Source of the DNA: an uncultured Gammaproteobacteria bacterium
GTDB taxonomy: Bacteria > Pseudomonadota > Gammaproteobacteria > UBA4575
DNA length: 64,000 bases
Assembly (NCBI GenBank): GCA_951812785.1
Contig: OX638335.1
Span: 709,501 to 773,500 of the forward strand
Reading direction: 5' to 3'
Within the stretch, counting starts at the first letter, position 1; every line of letters starts with the position of its first letter. The notes under the pieces are model-generated. The model saw nothing but the letters and a program-made list of their open reading frames with translations. It had not been told where the DNA came from and ran no database searches. Positions 46,249 through 54,472 of the stretch are shown in pieces. A program made the translations under genes and the position numbers.

Positions 46249-47457
46249 ATGACTCAGGTGGTTTTACATCTCGGTGAACAATATATAGAAGAAGATCTTG
46301 AGTATTATTTTTCGGATGAACGCGATAAGAATAATCAAGTGCGTCCAGATAGACATATCTACAGCATGACTCCTTTTAGTGAGCATATCGAAATGGATTT
46401 CGCCGATGGTAAAGTCGGCAATTTTTTCTACCCAGTTTTGCCTGAGGCACTCGATCGTATTTATATTGGTATTAGCGTGTCGCTGTTTGCTAATCACTGG
46501 GGTGCTTCTTTTATATTGGAATTGCTTAAACATCTTAAGCCCGGCGGTTCCATTATCGTGCCGGTGTATCCAGAAGGGCAAGCAGCAGAGAAGGATTTTT
46601 GGTCACGCAGTTTTCTAGAAAATACATTCTTAAGTCGTGAGCGCTGGACTGGGTTTAGCAACATTAGCGCAGAGAACGATGGTGTCATGTCAATTCGTGT
46701 AGGCAGAAAATGGCCAGCACCCATGCCAAGTAGTATTGAGTGGTTTTTTAAGGAACGTAGCAATTTATTATTAGCCAGTGTGCAGTCGGATTTTAATGGA
46801 GGTGATATAGCAACGCATCTAAAGCAAGCATTTGTCCCGTTATGCGCAATGATATGGAAGCAATACAGTGTAAGTGCGGTCACTGAGCGAATTATTACGC
46901 AGTATGTTGGGAAAAAGCAGGCTACCTCTCTTGCCCATGTCGGGCAGGATTACGGGATGTTGGCGAACGATGTCATTTTATCTTCGTTGGTGAACGTGCA
47001 AAGTGGAGTGACATGGCATGTTGGCGAGCGTGATAGTCATCTAAGCGATAGTATTTCTCGCTATTTTTCGGCGCATACGCATGCTCAACATCAGATGAAT
47101 TACGCCAACATTATTGATGTTGTATTTAGCGATTCTTATGATGTTGTCGTGGTTGGTGAGTTGTACTCAAATATCGAGGCTGAACAGTATAGACGGTTGT
47201 TGCAAAACGCCTGGGCTCATTTGGCAATAAATGGCGCGTTAATAGTGCATGAAGATTTGTCAGGTAATAATGCACAAGTAGTTGATTTAGATAGCATTAT
47301 GACGCAGTTTGGGGAGGTGTGTTACCATTCTTTAATTGCAGCACGTAGCATCGAGCCGGAGGTTGAAATTAGCCAATATTCATTGGCGGTTGAAGAAAAT
47401 TTACGTCAGGAAAAGACCAGCAAAGACCATGTCTTTAGAGTGTTGCACAAAACTTAG
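46249..47457 (+). CDS. Hypothetical protein with two methyltransferase-like halves, 402 aa
   Basis: Two segments look like the late strands of class I methyltransferases: LLKHLKPGGSIIVPVYPEG (about residue 95) and NAWAHLAINGALIVHEDLSG (about residue 325). Neither half shows a glycine-rich SAM motif I, so binding may be lost. The protein is soluble. The arrangement suggests an old domain duplication or a structural protein built on that fold; I do not recognise the family. Confidence 0.6.
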   Translation: MTQVVLHLGEQYIEEDLEYYFSDERDKNNQVRPDRHIYSMTPFSEHIEMDFADGKVGNFFYPVLPEALDRIYIGISVSLFANHWGASFILELLKHLKPGGSIIVPVYPEGQAAEKDFWSRSFLENTFLSRERWTGFSNISAENDGVMSIRVGRKWPAPMPSSIEWFFKERSNLLLASVQSDFNGGDIATHLKQAFVPLCAMIWKQYSVSAVTERIITQYVGKKQATSLAHVGQDYGMLANDVILSSLVNVQSGVTWHVGERDSHLSDSISRYFSAHTHAQHQMNYANIIDVVFSDSYDVVVVGELYSNIEAEQYRRLLQNAWAHLAINGALIVHEDLSGNNAQVVDLDSIMTQFGEVCYHSLIAARSIEPEVEISQYSLAVEENLRQEKTSKDHVFRVLHKT

Positions 47458-47653
47458 TTGGCATTAGAATCATATTCGTGCCCATATGTAGCTTTTCCAA
47501 ATCTATTTAACCTTAATTATTTGTTTGCGGAGTGGTTCACTAAGTCACTAGGCTATTCCATAGTGTAAAGTGACGAGATAGGTAATCGTTTGAAAGACTG
47601 CGCAATTTTCAATCAAACAAGGGCGTATAGTGCACTTAGGTTGGGTAAATGAG

Positions 47654-49379
47654 ATGAAATTACGAGATATGAACTGGTCAGCATTTAGCTTAATCAGTAT
47701 GTTACTTATAGTGACTGCGTCAACATTAATTACTACAAATGCTGATGCAACGTCTCTTACTAAGCAGCGCCAGCAGTATGCGGATGCGCGCCATGCGCTA
47801 GCAACAGGTAGGCTGCAAGATTTTGAATACCTGGCAGCTCAATTAAAAGACTATGCTTTGTATCCTTACTTACAGTACGAAGAATTGCGCCGTAGAATTT
47901 CTAGTGCGCCAGAAAAAGATATTCGTGCTTTCCTAGATAACTATTCCTACTATTCCTGTCGCCAGCCGAATTAGGAAGGCCTGGTTGAGTGAGTTGATGA
48001 AGCGTGGCCAACATAGCAAGTTTGAGCAATATTATGAGGGTGGTAATAATGTTGCTCATAATTGCTTTGATCTACAGGCGCGTATGAAGGTTGGGAATGC
48101 GCCAAGGTCAATCGAAGAAATTAAAGCATTCTGGCTGGTGGGCAATTCTCAGCCTAAGCAATGCGATCCTTTATTTTCCTGGCTTGAAAAACAAGGCTAT
48201 ATGGATGATGAACTGATTTGGCAACGTATTGATCTGGCGATGGCAAAACGTGATATTAAGTTGGCGAAATACTTGGCAGGTAAGTTATCTACACAACAAG
48301 TTCACTGGTTCGCACTATTAAATAGTGTTCACCATGATCCTCAAAAGATATTAACCGATCCAGATCTGAAACAAGATCATCCGCTAGCGAGAAAAGTGAT
48401 TGCATATGGTGCCCGGCGTTGGGCGAGAAAAGATGTTTCGGCTGCAACAAATGCATGGCAGCAGGTGACTAGTAAATATCAATTTACTGATGAGCAGCGA
48501 ATTCAAACGCAAGCAGATATAGCCTTAACTGCCTCGCTACGACATCATTTTTTAGCAGCAGAGCTGATGAATCAGCTGCCTGCTGACATTGAAAATGTAG
48601 AAGTACAGCAATGGCGTGCACGGGCAGCGATGCGCACCAATGATTGGCCAGCAGTGTTGCGTAGCATTGTGCTAATGGATGTGGACTCTAAACAAGCATT
48701 AGAATGGAAGTATTGGCGCGCACGCGCACTTGAGGAGATGGGTATCCATGCAGATGCAAAACACACCTATCAAAAAATTGCACAGGAACGAGATTATTAT
48801 GGCTTCTTGGCGGCTGATCGTGTGCAGCAACCATATGTAATGAATGATGATCCATTACAATTCACCAATTTTGAAATTGGTAGACTATTAGAGTATCCAC
48901 CGTTAATCTGTGCGCGCGAATTGCTGGAAGCAGGCCAGACATGGCATGCTCATAATGAATGGAAATATCTCACTGTAGAATTTGATAAGAAAAAACTTCA
49001 AATAGCAGCATATATTGCACATCAATGGGATTGGTATCACACCGCTATCTTTACTGTAGCAAGAGCGAAGCACCATGATGATTTGCAGTTGCGTTTCCCT
49101 CAGCCTTATGACAACATTTTTAATAAGAACGCAAAAAAATTCTCGTTAACGCCTGAGTATGTTTATGGAGTGATGCGACAAGAGAGTGCAATGAATAGTA
49201 GTGCAAAATCTCACGCGGGCGCGAGAGGGCTGATGCAGCTAATGCCGGCAACAGCTCCCTATAACGAAACACGTAAATATGTGAGACGAGTAATGGCATA
49301 TGCCACGGTGTATGAGTGGAAGATGGCGCAAAAAATTATGCGATTACAATCACGTATGCCGCCAGTTCTTGCAAAATAA
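47654..49379 (+). pseudogene. Soluble lytic murein transglycosylase (Slt70-like), frameshifted and internally deleted
   Basis: The gene begins with a signal peptide (about residues 5-35) and a superhelical U-domain (ALYPYLQYEELRRR). A frameshift falls at about 47945-47970, next to a duplicated ACTATTCCT. The next frame carries the U-domain and the catalytic Glu in VYGVMRQESAMNSSAKSHAG. After GLMQLMPATA it jumps straight to PYNETRKYVRRVMAYATVY, the extreme end of the family, so about 70-80 residues of the SLT domain are missing. The product cannot be a normal lytic transglycosylase. Confidence 0.85.
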
Positions 49380-49383
49380 GCAC

Positions 49384-49984
49384 TTGACTCAAGACGCCGA
49401 AAAAATATTAGATTTTTGGTTTGGTCGGTTGACCAGTGCGACAGATCTGGCGCAAGATAAATCAGCAATGTGGTTTGTTAATGGTGCTGATTATGATGAT
49501 GTGATTCGTGAAAATTTTCTGTCAGTTCATAATCAAGCCTGTGCGGGCCAGTTAGATGCGTGGCGCCAGTCGCCTAGAACTTTATTAGCGCTGATTATAT
49601 TGCTGGACTAGTTTTCTCGTCATATATATAGAAATAAATAGTCCTCAATCATATGAGCAAGATGAGGAAACAGTCGCAATTGTTAAACGAGGGATAGATG
49701 ACCGGTTAGATCAGTCATTATATTTTATCGAGCGAAAATTCTTCTATATGCCTTAATGCATGCGGAGGACATCGTTACCCAAGAACTTGCGATATCAATG
49801 TTTACTAAGCTTTGCGATGATGTTCCTGATGGATTGAAACAAGTATTTTTGAAATCACTGAGCTTTGCTCACAGTCATTACTATGTAATTTCGCCGTTTC
49901 CCTGAATTAAATCAAATCTTAAATCGTGAAAGCACTCCCTCTGAAATTGAGTTTCTCGCCACAGGTAAATATCGGTTTCTGTAA
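49384..49984 (+). pseudogene. DUF924 family protein, multiply broken
   Basis: Pieces in three frames reconstruct the family: AEKILDFWFG, LALIILLD-stop-FSRHIYRN, QSLYFIERKFFYMP, LMHAEDIVTQELAISMF and FPELNQILNRESTPSEIEFL. At least one nonsense codon (CAG to TAG) and several frameshifts are needed. This is old decay, not a base-call error. It starts 5 bases after the broken slt gene. Confidence 0.82.
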
Positions 49985-50122
49985 CAACTAAAGATCCTCC
50001 TCCTGTTGATCTGAAACTCAACTGAAAAGTGAATTGATGGCACGTTGATATCAGCTAACTAGTAATAGAGTTGTCGTTAATCGTTTTGAATGTGAATCTT
50101 GGAGATCAGTTGCGTATCTCTT

Positions 50123-50141
50123 AATGTTATAGTATAACATT
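50123..50141. promoter_or_regulatory. Zur box (zinc-uptake repressor operator)
   Basis: AATGTTATAGTATAACATT is a perfect 19-bp palindrome with a central G. It matches the gammaproteobacterial Zur operator pattern (ATGTTATA-N-TATAACAT) and lies 28 bases before the small Cys/His protein and the TonB receptor. It implies induction of both when zinc is scarce. Confidence 0.85.
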
Positions 50142-50168
50142 ACACGATTGATAGTAACATACGCTTAA

Positions 50169-50444
50169 ATGAATAAATCTGCTTATCTTAATAGTACCTT
50201 AGCCACATTCTTCGCTTTGATGATGTGGTTTAGTGTGACGCACGCATATGAGCATGACAACGAGCATCATGTTTCTGAAGATTGTGAGATTTGTTTTATA
50301 CTGGTTCATTCAGCAGATGATGGTTGGGTCGATTCAAATGATCAATGCGACCCCGTTATCTATCGATACCAACTTTCCTTTAGTTGTAAAACCCTTTTTA
50401 GTTCAGCACTAACACATAATCAAGCAAGAGCTCCTCCTGTTTAA
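50169..50444 (+). CDS. Small exported Cys/His-rich protein, Zur-controlled
   Basis: The 91-residue product has a signal peptide or anchor (about residues 8-27) followed by a metal-binding-like segment with AYEHDNEHHVSEDCEICFIL. The C-E-I-C pair resembles DUF2946-like proteins found beside metal receptors. The rest is polar. It lies between the Zur box and the TonB receptor gene, so a role in periplasmic zinc handling is likely, but this is inference. Confidence 0.7.
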   Translation: MNKSAYLNSTLATFFALMMWFSVTHAYEHDNEHHVSEDCEICFILVHSADDGWVDSNDQCDPVIYRYQLSFSCKTLFSSALTHNQARAPPV

Positions 50445-50518
50445 TTAATTGATCCGTAAATTAATTAATCTTAAATGGCGATACCCCGCTGGTATGCCCC
50501 TAAAATAAAGGAGTGAGT

Positions 50519-52525
50519 ATGATTAAGCGTGCTTTTGTCGTGCTGCAGTTATCTATTGTGACACCGTATGTGCAAGCAGCTGAAGAGTTACCGCCGATAG
50601 TGATTCAATCAACAGTGTTTGAGAAGCAATCTACCGATGATTTTGCACAATCTACAACGATTATTAGCGATAAAAAGTTGGAACAGAAAAAGGCAGCTAC
50701 GATAGGCGAGACTGTTAGCTCTGAGCTAGGGATTACCTCAACATACTTTGCACCTGGGGCAAGTCGTCCAATTATTCGTGGTCTGGGTAGCGATCGTGTA
50801 CGTGTGCTGGAAAATGGTGTTGATTCATTGGATGTGTCGAGTGTTAGTGAGGATCATACCGTTTCAATTGAACCCTATTTAGCGAACCAGATTGAAATAT
50901 TACGTGGTCCTGCGACACTGCGTTATGGGCCAGGTGCCGTTGGGGGTCTGGTGAATGTCATCAATAAGCGTTTACCTCAAACACTTGAGACGAATGAGCT
51001 GGAAATAGATATCCATACTGAGCATGCGACAGCATCAAATAGTAATACGGCAGCGATTGATCTGAATGGTGTGTATAAATCCTTTGCTTGGCATCTAGAT
51101 GGCTTAACTCGCAACACTAATGATTATGAGATAAATGGTTTTGCCAATGAGTCAAGTTCGAGTGATAGAGGGACTCTGAAAAATAGTGATGTAGACACTG
51201 ATAATATTGGATTGGGTGGCTCTTACATTACTGATAAAGGCATGGTTGGGTTTGCATTTAGTAAGCTGGATTCTAACTATGGTATTCCCGCGGCTGAAGA
51301 GGGAGATATTAGAATAGATTTGAAACAATATCGTTATGACAGCCAGATCGAGCTATATCAACCCGTCACAGACGTTGATTCAATTGCATTGCGTTCAAGT
51401 TTTAATAATTACCGTCATTTTGAAATTGAAGAAAGTGGAGAGGTTGCCACGACGTTTGATAATGAAGCGTTCGAAAGCCGATTAGAAATCTTAATGAGCA
51501 ATAATCAAGGCTGGAAAAATGCGTTTGGATTGCAATACAACGATAAAGAATTTTCTGCGGTAGGTGAAGAAGCATTTATTCAACCGGTTGACGAGAAAAA
51601 ATATGGTGTGTTTGCAATTAGCAATTATGAAACAGATGTATGGAATCTAGAAGTAGGTGGTCGATTCGATCGGGATGAATACAAACCTGATATAGCCAAC
51701 GATGAAGAATTTTCTGTGTTTTCATTATCCATGGGTGCTGTTCGAACTTTACCTGATGATCTAAAGCTGAGTGTTTACGCAGCTCGCTCAGAACGTGCAC
51801 CACAAGAAGTGGCTTTGTATGCAGAAGGTCCACATTTGGCGACACTCACTTTCGAAACTGGCAATGAAGATATTAAGGAGGAAACTTCCTACAGTCTAGA
51901 GCTTGGATTGGGCCAGGATAAAGAGAATTACAGTTGGCAAATTAATAGCTTTTACAACCAAATAGAGGACTTTATATATTTGGCCATGGTAGATGAAAAT
52001 AATGATGGTGTTGCCGATAGGTCGGATGAGGAGGGTGTATTTGAATTAGACGGCGAGTTGCTGACTGGGAGCTACGCCAATGAAGATGCAAAGTTTTATG
52101 GTATTGAAGCAGAAGCTACTCGACGGATGTTTGAGAGTGAAATGCTTGCTGTGAATGGGCGAGTATTTGGGGATTATGTGCGTGCTAAATTTAGAGATAG
52201 CGATATGGGTAATGTGCCCCGAATCACGCCAGCAAGATTAGGAGTGGGTTTAGATGCAGACTATGATCAATGGAGTGTGAATGTGGATTTGACGTATGTA
52301 ACAGAACAAACAAAAACAGCACAGCTTGAAACAAGTACCAATGGATTTACGATGTTAAATGCCGGCCTTGAAAAAACATTTTATATGCAGAATGCAGGTG
52401 TGAATTTATTTGTAAAAGGCAAAAATTTGTTGGATAAAGGCGCTAGGCAACATGCTTCTGTTCAGAAAGATCGTATCACCCTTCCTGGACGTTCATTTGT
52501 ATTTGGCTTGTCATTGAGCTATTAA
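50519..52525 (+). CDS. TonB-dependent receptor, ZnuD-like (probable zinc receptor)
   Basis: The ATG at 50519 is preferred because AAAGGAG lies six bases upstream. A signal peptide (about residues 1-20) is followed by a TonB box region (LPPIVIQST) and the plug with SRPIIRGLGSDRVRVLENG, SIEPYLANQIEILRGPATL and YGPGAVGGLVNVI. The barrel closes with the terminal aromatic FGLSLSY. The plug segment DHTVSIEPYLANQIEI is of ZnuD type. Together with the Zur box this makes zinc the likely substrate; it imports through the outer membrane using TonB energy. Confidence 0.9.
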   Translation: MIKRAFVVLQLSIVTPYVQAAEELPPIVIQSTVFEKQSTDDFAQSTTIISDKKLEQKKAATIGETVSSELGITSTYFAPGASRPIIRGLGSDRVRVLENGVDSLDVSSVSEDHTVSIEPYLANQIEILRGPATLRYGPGAVGGLVNVINKRLPQTLETNELEIDIHTEHATASNSNTAAIDLNGVYKSFAWHLDGLTRNTNDYEINGFANESSSSDRGTLKNSDVDTDNIGLGGSYITDKGMVGFAFSKLDSNYGIPAAEEGDIRIDLKQYRYDSQIELYQPVTDVDSIALRSSFNNYRHFEIEESGEVATTFDNEAFESRLEILMSNNQGWKNAFGLQYNDKEFSAVGEEAFIQPVDEKKYGVFAISNYETDVWNLEVGGRFDRDEYKPDIANDEEFSVFSLSMGAVRTLPDDLKLSVYAARSERAPQEVALYAEGPHLATLTFETGNEDIKEETSYSLELGLGQDKENYSWQINSFYNQIEDFIYLAMVDENNDGVADRSDEEGVFELDGELLTGSYANEDAKFYGIEAEATRRMFESEMLAVNGRVFGDYVRAKFRDSDMGNVPRITPARLGVGLDADYDQWSVNVDLTYVTEQTKTAQLETSTNGFTMLNAGLEKTFYMQNAGVNLFVKGKNLLDKGARQHASVQKDRITLPGRSFVFGLSLSY

Positions 52526-52530
52526 GCACA

Positions 52531-52773
52531 TCATGGGCTTAATTGTTGTTGAATTTGATGCAATGTGAACCGGTCTATCCAGTCACAGGATAGATCGGGT
52601 TCTAAGTAACCGCAGTGACCACCATGGTCAGTGATTGTGATGTCCAAGTGTGGATGTTTGTTAAGCTTGTTTTGGTCTTGCCAAGGAATAATGGGATCGT
52701 CTTTTAGTTAACCATGAAAATTGATACACGGCGCCAACTCCGTATAAAAATATTTATCCCGCCTATAGGCCAT
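52531..52773 (-). pseudogene. C-terminal fragment of a YheT-like alpha/beta hydrolase
   Basis: The minus-strand frame reads YRRDKYFYTELAPCINFHG, a stop, then LKDDPIIPWQDQNKL and ITITDHGGHCGYLEPD. These are the last strand-Asp (DDPIIP) and catalytic His (HGGHCGYLE) blocks of YheT-type hydrolases. One in-frame stop is present, and the N-terminal two thirds are absent. It partly overlaps in homology with the end of the next hydrolase, so it comes from a separate gene copy. Confidence 0.65.
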
Positions 52774-52901
52774 GTTAAACTTATTTAATAATCATTAAAT
52801 AACACTAAATCGAAATGCAATTAATTGATTATAAAGAAGCTTTTATTATTAAAGAGAATAACTCAAGAACGATATACGGCATTTAGTCCGTACATTAACT
52901 G

Positions 52902-53514
52902 TTAGGCAGACAATACGGATGGAGCAATGAAGATAATAAAATATGCCAGGCTTCTTACAGCCCTTATAATTTCAACAAATTCCTTTGGTAGTAGTGATAG
53001 CTCCTACGTAGATGGAAGCAAGCCATTTCTTGTCATAAAAGATGTAAATCGACAAGCTGAGGCATGGGGTACTTGCTCAGCAGCATATGATGTAATTGCC
53101 ATGCTCCTTAACGAATCTAATCCAGCACAAGCAAAGCATTATAAAGAGCTCGGAAACGGTGCTTCAATGGCTGTTTTTATATCTCATGTTGTTGACGGAT
53201 TTACCGAAGCTACTAATCAAGACCAGCTTAATTCCCTCTGGAATTACTCAAAAATCTTGGCTGATTCCATTCCCGAGACAAAAAAAACAATGATTTTAGC
53301 TGATGCTGAATCACTCGGGGAATCCGGTGCTGATGAGTTCCTTACAAAGCTTGTAGTGACATTGAAGGTTTGCATAGCAAACCTTGAGAGCCAACAAATA
53401 TACATTGATATAGTGCGGGATTTTGCTAAAAGTGGCCTAATTACCATACCTAACAAGTAAAGGCAGCATCGCCCTTCGGGCTGGACGCGCTAACGCGCGC
53501 CGCTGCTTTAGGCG
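52902..53514 (+). mobile_element. Solitary integron gene cassette
   Basis: The left boundary is G|TTAGGC at 52901-52907 and the right boundary is within GTTATAA at 53514. If cut out between G and TT at both ends and circularised, the attC would have R' = GTTAGGC, an exact match to the GTTRRRY core consensus, opposite R'' = ACCTAAC. The gene starts 25 bases inside the cassette and its stop lies within attC, the standard compact cassette layout. No integrase gene or further cassettes are in the window, so it probably sits at a secondary site after the hydrolase stop. Confidence 0.85.
52927..53460 (+). CDS. Cassette-borne hypothetical exported protein, 177 aa
   Basis: The product starts with a signal peptide (MKIIKYARLLTALIISTNS) and is then helical and soluble, with two cysteines (WGTCSAAYDVIAMLLNES and LKVCIANLESQQIYIDIV). 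No domain is recognised. Cassette genes of this kind are often unique. The stop codon lies inside the attC site. Role unknown. Confidence 0.8.
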   Translation: MKIIKYARLLTALIISTNSFGSSDSSYVDGSKPFLVIKDVNRQAEAWGTCSAAYDVIAMLLNESNPAQAKHYKELGNGASMAVFISHVVDGFTEATNQDQLNSLWNYSKILADSIPETKKTMILADAESLGESGADEFLTKLVVTLKVCIANLESQQIYIDIVRDFAKSGLITIPNK

Positions 53515-53520
53515 TTATAA
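53448..53520 (+). other. attC recombination site of the integron cassette
   Basis: R'' ACCTAAC (53448-53454), L'' AAGGCAGC (53460-53467), an inner stem (GCCCTTCGGGC and GCGC...GCGC arms), L' GCTGCTT (53502-53508) and R' GTTATAA (53514-53520) occur in the order expected. L'' and L' pair except for one extra G in L'', the extrahelical base that tells IntI which strand to use. The R' core deviates from consensus because its last six bases come from the flanking DNA. Confidence 0.85.
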
Positions 53521-54459
53521 GTCATGAATGAACCATACTATATGATCGGGAAGTGGCACATATGTAGAGAGTGCAAAAGCAAGTACGACATGAGCAGATG
53601 ATTGAAGTGTGCTAAGACGGTCACCTGCAATCGAATAGCCGTGTAAATAAGCATTTAAATCTTTGAATCCATCATAATGTGTCGCTAGTACTTCAGTGGC
53701 TTGTCTTAGCGTATTGCATTGGTCGAAAGTTTTTTTTGTGTACAGGTGAGGAAATGCTTGCGCTTTTTGGTAGAAGGCAGTTTTCCAGCGTTGCATAAAA
53801 TAATTTCGATACACAAGCAGGGAATTCTCAAGCGCTTCCAAAGTATTGTTTGGGTCTATTACCGGACAAAAAGAAATTGTGTTGTTTAAGTCTAACTGTT
53901 CATGTGTGGTGAAAGCATTAACTCTTAAAGCGAAATTGGCTCCTAGTGAGAATCCGATTAGTGAAAGCGTTTGATTGAATTCGTTTTGGATGTAAATACA
54001 TGCGTTAATGACTTCCTGAATACGACAAGAATGAAATATTCCCTCGTTCAGGTGATGTGAATTTCTGTGATCACGCAAGTTCAGTCGGACAACAGTAAAG
54101 CCTTGTTTAAATAAAAAATCACCCAGTGTAATCAAATAGAGTGAGTCAGAGCAGCCTAGCCAGCCATGTAAAAGAACGACTAAGGGTGAATTGGGATTCT
54201 TTTGGTAGTTGATTATTGCGGATAAGTGAATGCCATCGCCAGCTAAAGGGTTAAGTTCAATTGAGCTTACTAAGTTGATTATTGCGGATAAGTGAATGCC
54301 ATCGCCAGCAGGAATAATTTTTTGTTTAGCTTGTTTGCGAAAAGATTTACTTTTACGGTGTGCAACTAACTTTCTTGCCGGCGAACCCGCGACAATGCTA
54401 TTGGCGTGGCCGTTACGAAATATGCCTTTCCCAATATATGGCTGCATGATTATTTGCAA
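53515..54459 (-). CDS. YheT-like alpha/beta hydrolase
   Basis: The 314-residue product has the YheT layout: GHANSIVAG near the start, LVVLLHGWLGCSDSLYLITL (oxyanion hole), VRLNLRDHRNSHHLNEG and the nucleophile elbow SLIGFSLGANFALR (about residue 170). The C-terminus lacks a clear strand-Asp and catalytic His block (it ends STYVPLPDHIVWFIHDL), so the enzyme may be truncated and inactive. Residues 50-85 carry a duplication (AGDGIHLSAIIN twice). The integron cassette is inserted right after its stop. Confidence 0.8.
   Translation of the reverse strand: MQIIMQPYIGKGIFRNGHANSIVAGSPARKLVAHRKSKSFRKQAKQKIIPAGDGIHLSAIINLVSSIELNPLAGDGIHLSAIINYQKNPNSPLVVLLHGWLGCSDSLYLITLGDFLFKQGFTVVRLNLRDHRNSHHLNEGIFHSCRIQEVINACIYIQNEFNQTLSLIGFSLGANFALRVNAFTTHEQLDLNNTISFCPVIDPNNTLEALENSLLVYRNYFMQRWKTAFYQKAQAFPHLYTKKTFDQCNTLRQATEVLATHYDGFKDLNAYLHGYSIAGDRLSTLQSSAHVVLAFALSTYVPLPDHIVWFIHDL
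54207..54309. repeat. Direct repeat of 37 bp inside the YheT-like gene
   Basis: AGTTGATTATTGCGGATAAG... at 54207-54243 recurs exactly at 54273-54309, a period of 66 bp (22 codons). The frame is kept, so the protein gained 22 residues. Confidence 0.92.
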
Positions 54460-54472
54460 TCAATACATCTGT

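Noticed and set aside
52800-52901. A second attC site just left of the cassette (stem ATACGG/CCGTAC before AACTGTTAGGC).
   Set aside because: Only a short stem is visible; no R'' or L'' with an extrahelical G can be placed. It is better read as the target flank.
52531-54459. The integron cassette might have split one YheT-like gene in two.
   Set aside because: The two hydrolase pieces overlap in the homologous region before the DDPIIP block, and the larger one keeps its own stop codon outside the cassette boundary. They are two separate gene copies.
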